From an uncultured Flammeovirgaceae bacterium (GTDB lineage Bacteria > Bacteroidota > Bacteroidia > Cytophagales > Cyclobacteriaceae), in the NCBI GenBank assembly GCA_937138955.1, contig CAKZPJ010000733.1, forward strand, positions 1 through 11,498: 11,498 nucleotides of DNA, given 5' to 3'. Below, one piece after another: positions 5,612 through 11,498 of this stretch (position 1 is its first letter; each line of letters opens with the position of its first letter). The translations under genes and the position numbers were made by a program. The notes under the pieces are model-generated. The model did not search any database. It worked only from the letters and a program-made list of their open reading frames with translations, and had not been told where the DNA came from.

Positions 5612-6979
5612 ATGCCACAGCATATCAAATTAAAGCGCGGATTTACTATCAACTTGGCGGGAAAACCCGAAAAAACGGTGAGCGACGCCCCTCCTTCGGA
5701 CACCTATGCTTTGAAACCTACTGACTTCATTGGCATGATACGCCCAAAGGTCACGGTAGATGAAGGCGATACTGTGAAAGCAGGCACACCTATTTTATTT
5801 GACCGGAAAATGGATTCGGTCAAATACTGCGCCCCAATTAGCGGTGAGGTGGTAGAAATAAAGCGAGGAGAAAAGCGCAAGCTTCTGGAAGTTAAGATAC
5901 TGGCTGACAAGGAAATTACTCACGAAGAGCATAAGCAGTACTCAATTACTGATCTTATTGCCCTGAGCCGAGAAGAAGCTCAGGAGCAAATGTTGCAGGG
6001 AGGAGTATGGCCCCAAATTGTTCAGCGCCCTTACGGAATTGTAGCTGATCCGGCTGATACCCCTAAAGATATTTTTATATCTACTTTTAGTACTAGCCCT
6101 TTGGCTCCTGATTACGACATTTTACTCAAGGGGCAGGGAAACTTCTTTTCGGCTGGAATAGAAGTATTGAAAAAATTTACCGAAGGCAAGATTCATGTTG
6201 GAATCGACGCTAAGGCTGAAGTTTCGTCGGTATTTTCTGATGCCAAAGGCGTGGTTACCACCAAAATCTCTGGTCCTCATCCGGCCGGAAATGTAGGGGT
6301 TCATATTCACCACATCAGCCCAATTAGCAAAGGCGAACTCGTTTGGACGATTGATCCTTACGGAGTAGTACAAATCGGAAAGCTCTTTCTAAAAGGAGTG
6401 TACGACACTGCCAAAACTGTTTGCTTGGCCGGCTCTGAAGTAAGCAAACCTCAGTATTATCAAACCTACAGTGGTGCTTGCATTGATAAAATTGTAGAAG
6501 GGAAAATTGAGCATCGCAATGTCCGCTATATTTCTGGAGATGTATTAACCGGTGAGAAAATTGAACCCGATGGTTATCTAGGTTTTTATAATCACTTGAT
6601 ATCAGTTATACCGGAAGGAAACGAATATGAATTTCTGGGCTGGATGAAGCCAACGACTGATAAATTAAGTTTCCATAGAGCATTAGGATTACTCTCTTTT
6701 CTGAATTCTTCTAAGAAGGAATATGTTCTCAATTCGAACATGAAAGGCGAAGAACGAGCTTTTGTTCAGACCGGAATTTACGAGAAAGTGCTACCGATGG
6801 ATATTCTTCCCGAATATCTTTTCAAAGCCATTATGGCTGAGGATTACGACGAAATGGAAACGTTAGGATTATACGAGGTTATTGAAGAAGACGTAGCCCT
6901 GTGCGAATTTATTGACGTTTCTAAACATGACCTTCAAGGTATTATACGACAAGGAATTAATTTACTTCGAGAGACATAG
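5612..6979 (+). CDS. nqrA: Na+-translocating NADH:quinone reductase subunit A
   Basis: A 455-residue peripheral subunit of the Na+-NQR respiratory complex, which passes electrons from NADH to quinone (probably menaquinone here) and exports Na+. NqrA carries no membrane helix; none is seen. The N-terminal region (about 35-97) has the lipoyl-like fold pattern shared with RnfC (FIGMIRPKVTVDEGDTVKAGTPI, then APISGEVVEI). The conserved NqrA segment HPAGNVGVHIHH lies at 223-234. Length is close to the V. cholerae protein (about 446). ATG 5612 starts the family-typical short IKLKRGFTINLAGKP N-terminus. It is the first gene of nqrABCDE: the next ATG is 5 nt after its stop. The promoter region upstream contains a perfect -7 box and repeated hexamers. 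Confidence 0.95.
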   Translation: MPQHIKLKRGFTINLAGKPEKTVSDAPPSDTYALKPTDFIGMIRPKVTVDEGDTVKAGTPILFDRKMDSVKYCAPISGEVVEIKRGEKRKLLEVKILADKEITHEEHKQYSITDLIALSREEAQEQMLQGGVWPQIVQRPYGIVADPADTPKDIFISTFSTSPLAPDYDILLKGQGNFFSAGIEVLKKFTEGKIHVGIDAKAEVSSVFSDAKGVVTTKISGPHPAGNVGVHIHHISPISKGELVWTIDPYGVVQIGKLFLKGVYDTAKTVCLAGSEVSKPQYYQTYSGACIDKIVEGKIEHRNVRYISGDVLTGEKIEPDGYLGFYNHLISVIPEGNEYEFLGWMKPTTDKLSFHRALGLLSFLNSSKKEYVLNSNMKGEERAFVQTGIYEKVLPMDILPEYLFKAIMAEDYDEMETLGLYEVIEEDVALCEFIDVSKHDLQGIIRQGINLLRET

Positions 6980-6984
6980 TTACT

Positions 6985-8184
6985 ATGAACGCTTTACGCA
7001 AGTTGTTAGATCAGCAGAAGCCTCTTTTTGAGAAAGGGGGAAAGTTAGAGAAATTTTATTATGCTTTTGAGGCAGGAGAGACTTTCCTGTTTACCCCGAA
7101 CTCTACTGGGGGCAAGCACGGAACGCATATCCACGATGCCATCGACCTAAAGCGGATGATGATTACCGTGGTAATTGCCATGGTTCCTGCTTTATTATTC
7201 GGAATCTACAATGTGGGTCATACCCATTTTCTGGCAGTGGGAGAGTTAGCGGAAGCCACTTTCCTGGATAAAGTCCGGATCGGTTCTCTGGCAGTGCTAC
7301 CCATTGTTATTGTTTCCTACGCTGCTGGTGGATTAGTAGAAGTTGTCTTTTCTATTATTCGCCGACACCCTATTAACGAAGGTTTTTTGGTTTCAGGGAT
7401 GCTTATCGCGATTATTATGCCACCTACCCTTCCGCTCTGGCAAGTAGCTTTGGCGGCTATTTTTGCGGTAGTTATTGCTAAAGAAGTATTTGGCGGAACG
7501 GGCATGAACGTGCTCAATGTAGCCATGACCGCCCGAGCATTTCTGTACTTTGCCTACCCGGGTGATATGTCGGGAGATGTTTGGTACTATCTAGGTGATA
7601 AGCAGTACGCTGATGGCTTTTCAGGAGCAACCCCGCTAGGGTTAGCAGCTGAAGCTGTTGCGGTTGACGGCGGTCAAAATGTAGCAGCAACTTTGGCTGG
7701 GTTTCAGGATGGATTATTCACCTTTTGGAATATGGCGGTAGGGCTTATACCCGGTTCAATTGGTTCCACTTCCTTTATTGCCGTGATGATTGGTGCAGTT
7801 ATTATCATAGCTACCGGAGTAGGTAGCTGGAAAACTATTTTAAGTGGGTTTATTGGAGTCTACGTGATGGGTCTCATTCTAAATTTAGCAGGATCCAATG
7901 AATACATGAATATGCCAGCTCATTACCATTTCGTGATGGGTGGAGTAGCGTTCGGTATTGTATTTATGGCGACCGATCCGGTTTCAGCGACCCATACCGA
8001 ATTAGGAAAATGGATCTATGGCTTCTTAATTGGAGTTATTACGGTGATTATCCGGGTGCTGAATCCGGCGTATCCCGAAGGAATTATGTTAGCGGTGCTA
8101 TTTATGAATGTATTTGCCCCGCTCATCGATTTTTATGTAGTAGAATCAAACAAGAAAAGGAGGTTACAACGTGCAACAGTCTAA
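6985..8184 (+). CDS. nqrB: Na+-translocating NADH:quinone reductase subunit B
   Basis: A 399-residue integral membrane subunit with about ten hydrophobic segments starting near residue 58. In the family NqrB holds a covalently bound FMN and riboflavin and forms the core of the Na+ channel with NqrD and NqrE. The flavinylation motif is seen as DGFSGATPL, placing the phosphoester-linked FMN on T216 (equivalent to T236 in V. cholerae). Attachment needs the flavin transferase ApbE, which is not encoded in this window. Other conserved stretches are GGTGMNVLNVAMTARAFL (170-187) and FMATDPVSA (327-335). It begins 5 nt after nqrA, and its last 14 nt overlap the GTG start of nqrC, indicating translational coupling. 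Confidence 0.96.
   Translation: MNALRKLLDQQKPLFEKGGKLEKFYYAFEAGETFLFTPNSTGGKHGTHIHDAIDLKRMMITVVIAMVPALLFGIYNVGHTHFLAVGELAEATFLDKVRIGSLAVLPIVIVSYAAGGLVEVVFSIIRRHPINEGFLVSGMLIAIIMPPTLPLWQVALAAIFAVVIAKEVFGGTGMNVLNVAMTARAFLYFAYPGDMSGDVWYYLGDKQYADGFSGATPLGLAAEAVAVDGGQNVAATLAGFQDGLFTFWNMAVGLIPGSIGSTSFIAVMIGAVIIIATGVGSWKTILSGFIGVYVMGLILNLAGSNEYMNMPAHYHFVMGGVAFGIVFMATDPVSATHTELGKWIYGFLIGVITVIIRVLNPAYPEGIMLAVLFMNVFAPLIDFYVVESNKKRRLQRATV
8157..8163 (+). promoter_or_regulatory. Strong Shine-Dalgarno sequence deciding the nqrC GTG start
   Basis: AAGGAGG lies 7 nt before GTG 8171, inside the 3' end of nqrB. A perfect anti-16S match is unusual for Bacteroidota, which mostly lack such sites, and the other genes here show none. 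It supports the GTG: the next in-frame ATG, at codon 33, would remove the membrane anchor. Confidence 0.7.
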
Positions 8185-8944
8185 TGTTTATGTTATCGCA
8201 TTTTCCGCAGTATTAACTATTATACTGGGCGGATTACTAGCTTTTTCAGCTATTGGATTAAAGCCTATGCAGGATATGCAGGTGGCTCTTGATACTCAGA
8301 AGAAAATTTTGGGGGCAGTAGTAGAGTTGAAGGAAGGAGATGATGTTCCGGCTATTTACGAACAGCGTATTGAATCATTAGTGGTAAACGCGAAGGGCGA
8401 GCTGGTGAGTGAAATTGATGGTGAACCAACTGTAGCTGAAGATATTGAAGTAGGTAAGCAATTTAAGCTCCCTGCTGAGGACCGACTATTTCCAGTTTTT
8501 AAATATCATGCGGGTGAAGCTGACCAAGTAGATGCTTACATTCTTCCGGTTTATGGCAATGGTCTTTGGGATAATATCTGGGGCTACGTAGCTTTAGAAA
8601 ACGATCTTGAAACAGTTAAAGGTATTGTTTTTGATCATGCGGGAGAAACCCCCGGATTAGGAGCTCGTATCACCAGCGTAGATGTTCAAGAACGGTTTAA
8701 GGGCAAGAAAATTTACGATGACTTAGGTGAGTTAGTGGCAGTGCGCATGGTGAAAGGCGAGACTGGCGATCCTACTATCTATGATAACAATAATGTAGAT
8801 GGTCTATCTGGAGCAACAATCACTGCAATGGGTGTGAACGATATGCTAGAGAACTATCTTAGCTACTACGCGCCCTACTTGAAAAAGGTATCTGGCGAGA
8901 CCGTATCTACACCTGGCTCTGAACGTCAGTATTCTGATGTTTAG
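8171..8944 (+). CDS. nqrC: Na+-translocating NADH:quinone reductase subunit C
   Basis: A 257-residue subunit with one N-terminal membrane anchor (about residues 7-30) and an FMN-binding domain expected on the periplasmic side. The flavinylation motif is seen as DGLSGATIT, placing covalent FMN on T218 (T225 in V. cholerae). The conserved ETPGLGARI segment is at 159-167. Translation starts at GTG 8171, supported by the Shine-Dalgarno site and by the family-typical QQSNxYxIxFSAVLTIxLGGLLA N-terminus. The 14-nt overlap with nqrB suggests re-initiation. After its stop there is a 75-nt gap, unusually wide for this operon, which contains a second perfect -7 box. Length is normal for the family. Confidence 0.95.
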   Translation: MQQSNVYVIAFSAVLTIILGGLLAFSAIGLKPMQDMQVALDTQKKILGAVVELKEGDDVPAIYEQRIESLVVNAKGELVSEIDGEPTVAEDIEVGKQFKLPAEDRLFPVFKYHAGEADQVDAYILPVYGNGLWDNIWGYVALENDLETVKGIVFDHAGETPGLGARITSVDVQERFKGKKIYDDLGELVAVRMVKGETGDPTIYDNNNVDGLSGATITAMGVNDMLENYLSYYAPYLKKVSGETVSTPGSERQYSDV

Positions 8945-8964
8945 TGTATATAAACTAAAACTTG

Positions 8965-8972
8965 TATCTTTG
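8965..8972 (+). promoter_or_regulatory. Internal promoter candidate before nqrD
   Basis: TATCTTTG matches TAnnTTTG perfectly and lies 47 nt before the nqrD ATG, in the only long gap of the operon (8945-9019). The predicted start is near 8979, giving a leader of about 40 nt. The -33 position holds only a partial element (TTTAG at 8940-8944). It may give nqrDE extra or independent expression. Confidence 0.5.
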
Positions 8973-9019
8973 ATAGTATTACTTTCGTAGCAATAAATAA
9001 TATCAAATAATCTGTATTT

Positions 9020-9697
9020 ATGAGTGCTGAAACCGAAGTATTAGACAAGCCCATTGAGAAAAGCGAGCCATCGGAAGCGCCTTTATCCAAACGGCGGAAA
9101 AAGATTATAACTGACCCGCTCAATGACGATAATCCTATTACTGTACAGGTATTGGGTATTTGCTCGGCACTAGCCGTTACTACTCAATTGAGTCCGACAT
9201 TGATTATGGCAATCTCGGTAGTGTTTGTAATTGTGTTTTCCAACTTGATTATATCACTACTAAGAAACCTAATTCCTAACAGGGTACGAATTATTGTACA
9301 ACTGGCCGTTATTGCTACGCTGGTTACTCTAGTAGATCAGGTGCTCAAAGCGTATTTTTTCGATGCCTGGAAGGAACTTACCGTATTTATTGGATTGATT
9401 ATTACCAATTGTATAGTAATGGGTCGTTTAGAGGCTTTTGCTTTGGCTAACAAACCGTACGACTCAATTCTTGATGGTTTGGGAAGTGGCTTGGGTTACG
9501 CCTGGATTATTTTGGCAGTAGCCTTCTTCCGAGAACTGTTGGGTTCGGCTTCAGTATTTGGCTTTAAAGTATTTGAAGCAATTGGTATTGAAAACTTCCC
9601 GACTAATGGAATAATGGTGAGCCCAGTAGGAGCTTTCATCATTTTGGGATTAATTATTTGGGTGCAGCGTACCAAAACCGGTTACGTAGAACGATAA
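9020..9697 (+). CDS. nqrD: Na+-translocating NADH:quinone reductase subunit D
   Basis: A 225-residue integral membrane subunit with about six hydrophobic segments. NqrD and NqrE are paralogues related to RnfE and RnfA; together they form an inverted pair that holds an iron-sulfur centre mid-membrane. The expected cysteines are present: C48 in GICSALAVTT and C131 in ITNCIVMGR. Compared with the V. cholerae subunit (210 residues, DNNPI near 17), the matching DDNPI is at 36-40. There is therefore a hydrophilic N-terminal extension of about 20 residues, ending in a SKRRKK basic patch. No other Met start is available before residue 63, so the extension appears real. nqrE follows after 24 nt. Confidence 0.95.
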   Translation: MSAETEVLDKPIEKSEPSEAPLSKRRKKIITDPLNDDNPITVQVLGICSALAVTTQLSPTLIMAISVVFVIVFSNLIISLLRNLIPNRVRIIVQLAVIATLVTLVDQVLKAYFFDAWKELTVFIGLIITNCIVMGRLEAFALANKPYDSILDGLGSGLGYAWIILAVAFFRELLGSASVFGFKVFEAIGIENFPTNGIMVSPVGAFIILGLIIWVQRTKTGYVER

Positions 9698-9721
9698 ACT
9701 TCGCTTACAACACGAACTACA

Positions 9722-10333
9722 ATGGATTTAATTAATATTGCTGTAAAAGCTATCTTCATTGAGAACATGGTACTAGCCTACTTCTTAGGCATGTGTTCTT
9801 TTCTGGCGGTTTCTAAAAAAGTATCAACTGCAACCGGACTAGGTGCAGCGGTTATTTTCGTATTGACTATCACCGTTCCCATCAACTGGGTACTTCAAGA
9901 GTATGTATTGAAGGAGGGTGCTCTGAGCTGGGCTGGTGAGCAGTTTGCTTCAATAGACTTGAGCTTTTTACGCTTTATCATGTTTATTGCGATTATTGCT
10001 GCTATGGTACAACTGGTAGAGATGATTATTGAAAAGGTCTCCCCGGCACTCTATGGTACGCTGGGAATTTTCTTACCTCTGATAGCGGTAAACTGTGCTA
10101 TCCTAGGTTCTTCTCTATTTATGGTACAGCGTGATCAAACGATTGCTGAAGCGGCAGTGTTTGGATTCGGCTCGGGAACAGGTTTCTTTCTAGCGATTGT
10201 TGCGTTAGCTGCTATTCGGGAAAAAATGAAGTACTCTAACGTTCCCGACGGATTGAAAGGGTTGGGAATTGCTATGTTAATTACCGGATTAATGGGTATT
10301 GCATTTCTATCCTTCGTGGGAATTGCGATATAA
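9722..10333 (+). CDS. nqrE: Na+-translocating NADH:quinone reductase subunit E
   Basis: A 203-residue integral membrane subunit, paralogue of NqrD and RnfA-like. The family N-terminus [20 protein letters not shown] is seen, with C25, and the second conserved cysteine C125 lies in [10 protein letters not shown]. These two, with C48 and C131 of NqrD, are the expected ligands of the intramembrane iron-sulfur centre. About six membrane helices are visible. The usual next gene, nqrF (NADH dehydrogenase with a 2Fe-2S ferredoxin domain and FAD), does not follow. An intrinsic terminator starts 21 nt after the stop instead. Confidence 0.95.
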   Translation: MDLINIAVKAIFIENMVLAYFLGMCSFLAVSKKVSTATGLGAAVIFVLTITVPINWVLQEYVLKEGALSWAGEQFASIDLSFLRFIMFIAIIAAMVQLVEMIIEKVSPALYGTLGIFLPLIAVNCAILGSSLFMVQRDQTIAEAAVFGFGSGTGFFLAIVALAAIREKMKYSNVPDGLKGLGIAMLITGLMGIAFLSFVGIAI

Positions 10334-10353
10334 ACAATAAATCTTTCTAACTT

Positions 10354-10390
10354 AAGGTTTTGTCAGTTGTGGCAAAACCTTTTTTATTTT
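10354..10390 (+). terminator. Intrinsic terminator of the nqr operon
   Basis: AAGGTTTTG (10354-10362) pairs perfectly with CAAAACCTT (10373-10381) across a 10-nt loop and is followed by a T-rich tail (TTTTATTTT, to 10390). It ends 9 nt before the ATG of the DUF502-family gene, so it could also act as an attenuator for that gene. Confidence 0.85.
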
Positions 10391-10399
10391 AGGGAAAGT

Positions 10400-10984
10400 A
10401 TGAAAAACCGAAGTTTACCCACTTACTTTTTTCGAGGCCTACTTTTTGCCGTGCCGGTAGCCCTTACTATTTATATTCTAGTGGTTTGTATCCGATGGCT
10501 GGATAACCTTATTGATATATCTGTTCCTGGCTTGGGCCTGCTTACGATTCTGGCTTCGGTTACCCTTATTGGCTATTTAGCTTCAACCTTATTGGCTGCC
10601 CCCCTATTTCGCTTACTTGAAGAAGTACTAACCCGCCTTCCCTTAGTCAATATTATCTATTCATCCTTGAAAGATTTAATATCCGCTTTTGTTGGTGATA
10701 AAAAGAAATTTGATCGTCCAGTACTAGTGGCTCTAAGTGACGACCTTACCATTCGCAAACCAGGCTTCATTACCCAGGATAACTTGGCTAAGCTCGGACT
10801 AATAGATCAAGTGGCAGTGTATCTCCCTCACTCTTATAACTTTTCTGGTAATTTATTCATTGTTCCTAGCCAGCACGTTACCCCTATTGATGCTTCTAGC
10901 ACTGAAATTATGAAATTTATCGTATCAGGAGGAGTTTCTGGCTTAGAAGAACACCTAGGTGGTATATCTCATGAGGAAGTATGA
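10400..10984 (+). CDS. DUF502-family membrane protein
   Basis: A 194-residue protein matching the DUF502 family pattern: an N-terminal hydrophobic hairpin (about residues 11-32 and 43-70) preceded by basic residues (MKNRSLPTYFFRG), then the conserved stretch around LPLVNIIYSSLKDLISAF (93-110), and a soluble C-terminal region (about 115-194) rich in beta strands with VAVYLPHSYNFSGNLFIVP. The function of the family in bacteria is not established. ATG 10400 is chosen over an in-frame GTG at 10367, because the latter lies in the loop of the terminator hairpin and would add an atypical WQNLFYFRES leader. No -7 box is visible between the terminator and the ATG. Its 3' end overlaps the next gene by 14 nt, so the two are probably translationally coupled. 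Confidence 0.85.
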   Translation: MKNRSLPTYFFRGLLFAVPVALTIYILVVCIRWLDNLIDISVPGLGLLTILASVTLIGYLASTLLAAPLFRLLEEVLTRLPLVNIIYSSLKDLISAFVGDKKKFDRPVLVALSDDLTIRKPGFITQDNLAKLGLIDQVAVYLPHSYNFSGNLFIVPSQHVTPIDASSTEIMKFIVSGGVSGLEEHLGGISHEEV

Positions 10985-11498
10985 TTGCGTAGTTATCGGC
11001 TCAGGCCCCAACGGGTTAGCAGCAGCTATTGAGCTACAACGCTCGGGCTTGTCGGTGTTGGTATTAGAGGCTAAGAATAAGATTGGTGGTGGTGCTCGCT
11101 CTGAGGAACTCACGTTACCGGGGTATATTCACGACATTGGCTCCGCCATTCATCCGCTTGGGGTGGCTTCGCCCTTTCTTAGCCAACTTCCCTTAGCGGA
11201 TCATGGCCTGGAGTGGGTCTATTCGCCAGCCGCCGTAGCCCACCCTTTTGACAATGGAGTTACGATAACGCTAAATCGTTCGGTAGAAGTTACTGCTGAC
11301 TCACTGGGAACCGATGCCCAAGCTTACCGAAGCTTGATGAAACCTATTGTTAATAACTGGCATCAAATCGCTCCTGACTTCCTTGGCCCCTTTCGCTTCC
11401 CTAAGCATCCGGTTAAAATGGCGGGCTTTGGTTTAAAGGCACTACGCTCTACTACTTCGCTTGCGAATTCAACTTTCAAAACTCCCGAAGCCAAAGGT
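10971..11498 (+). CDS. FAD-dependent oxidoreductase, CrtI/COG1233 type (3' end outside window)
   Basis: An open frame of 176 codons from ATG 10971 runs off the right edge without a stop. The N-terminus is a classic dinucleotide-binding fold: YDCVVIGSGPNGLAAA with GxGxxG glycines G10, G12 and G15, then VLVLEAKNKIGGGARS, where E33 should bind the FAD ribose, and the GG doublet plus R43 found in phytoene desaturase and amine-oxidase families. GYIHDIGSAIHPL (residues 52-64) matches the next conserved FAD segment of COG1233 proteins. Members act on carotenoids, retinoids or other hydrophobic substrates; which applies here cannot be told from the fragment. It overlaps the DUF502 gene by 14 nt. No Shine-Dalgarno is obvious. 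Confidence 0.85.
   Translation, partial: MRKYDCVVIGSGPNGLAAAIELQRSGLSVLVLEAKNKIGGGARSEELTLPGYIHDIGSAIHPLGVASPFLSQLPLADHGLEWVYSPAAVAHPFDNGVTITLNRSVEVTADSLGTDAQAYRSLMKPIVNNWHQIAPDFLGPFRFPKHPVKMAGFGLKALRSTTSLANSTFKTPEAKG

Noticed and set aside
10367..10399. GTG at 10367 as the start of the DUF502 protein
   Set aside because: It lies in the loop of the nqr terminator hairpin and adds an atypical leader. ATG 10400 gives the usual basic start before the first membrane helix.

Overview
The window looks like ordinary chromosomal DNA from a member of the Bacteroidota, most likely Cytophagales/Cytophagia. That placement is an inference. It rests on a clustered Na+-translocating NADH:quinone reductase (NQR) operon, TAnnTTTG-type -7 promoter boxes, near absence of Shine-Dalgarno sequences, and the style of the HslV, E2 and DUF502-like proteins. 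There is no sign of phage, plasmid, insertion sequence, CRISPR array, tRNA or rRNA.

Layout. Positions 1-257 hold the C-terminal tail of a protein built from an 11-residue coiled-coil repeat, followed by an intrinsic terminator. A small unrecognised 88-residue protein (521-787, +) converges on a CoA-type Nudix hydrolase (810-1451, -). A divergent promoter region with a 13-bp palindrome then leads into an M23 (LytM-type) peptidoglycan peptidase lipoprotein with SH3-like C-terminal repeats (1589-2914, +). That gene converges, with only 6 bp between stop codons, on hslV (2921-3472, -). Upstream of hslV on the same strand is pdhC (3547-5238, -), a pyruvate dehydrogenase E2 subunit with two lipoyl domains whose first halves are almost identical at the DNA level. 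A 373-bp divergent intergenic region separates pdhC from nqrABCDE (5612-10333, +). After a strong intrinsic terminator come a DUF502-family membrane protein (10400-10984) and, overlapping its 3' end by 14 nt, the N-terminal part of a CrtI/COG1233-type FAD oxidoreductase that runs off the window (10971-11498).

How the genes work together. The E2 subunit feeds acetyl-CoA and NADH production. NQR re-oxidises NADH, passes the electrons to quinone and exports Na+. The two loci share one regulatory spacer and are transcribed away from each other. NQR needs six subunits, but nqrF, the NADH-oxidising subunit, is not next to nqrE: the operon ends in a terminator. nqrF and the flavinylating enzyme ApbE must therefore lie elsewhere if the complex is functional.

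The points most worth a second look are the symmetric TCAGGT/ACCTGA element around the nqr -7 box, a second perfect -7 box inside the operon before nqrD, the recent gene-conversion-like tract in pdhC, terminator-like hairpins sitting directly 5' of the hslV and DUF502 start codons, and the missing nqrF. I found no convincing novel multi-gene system.
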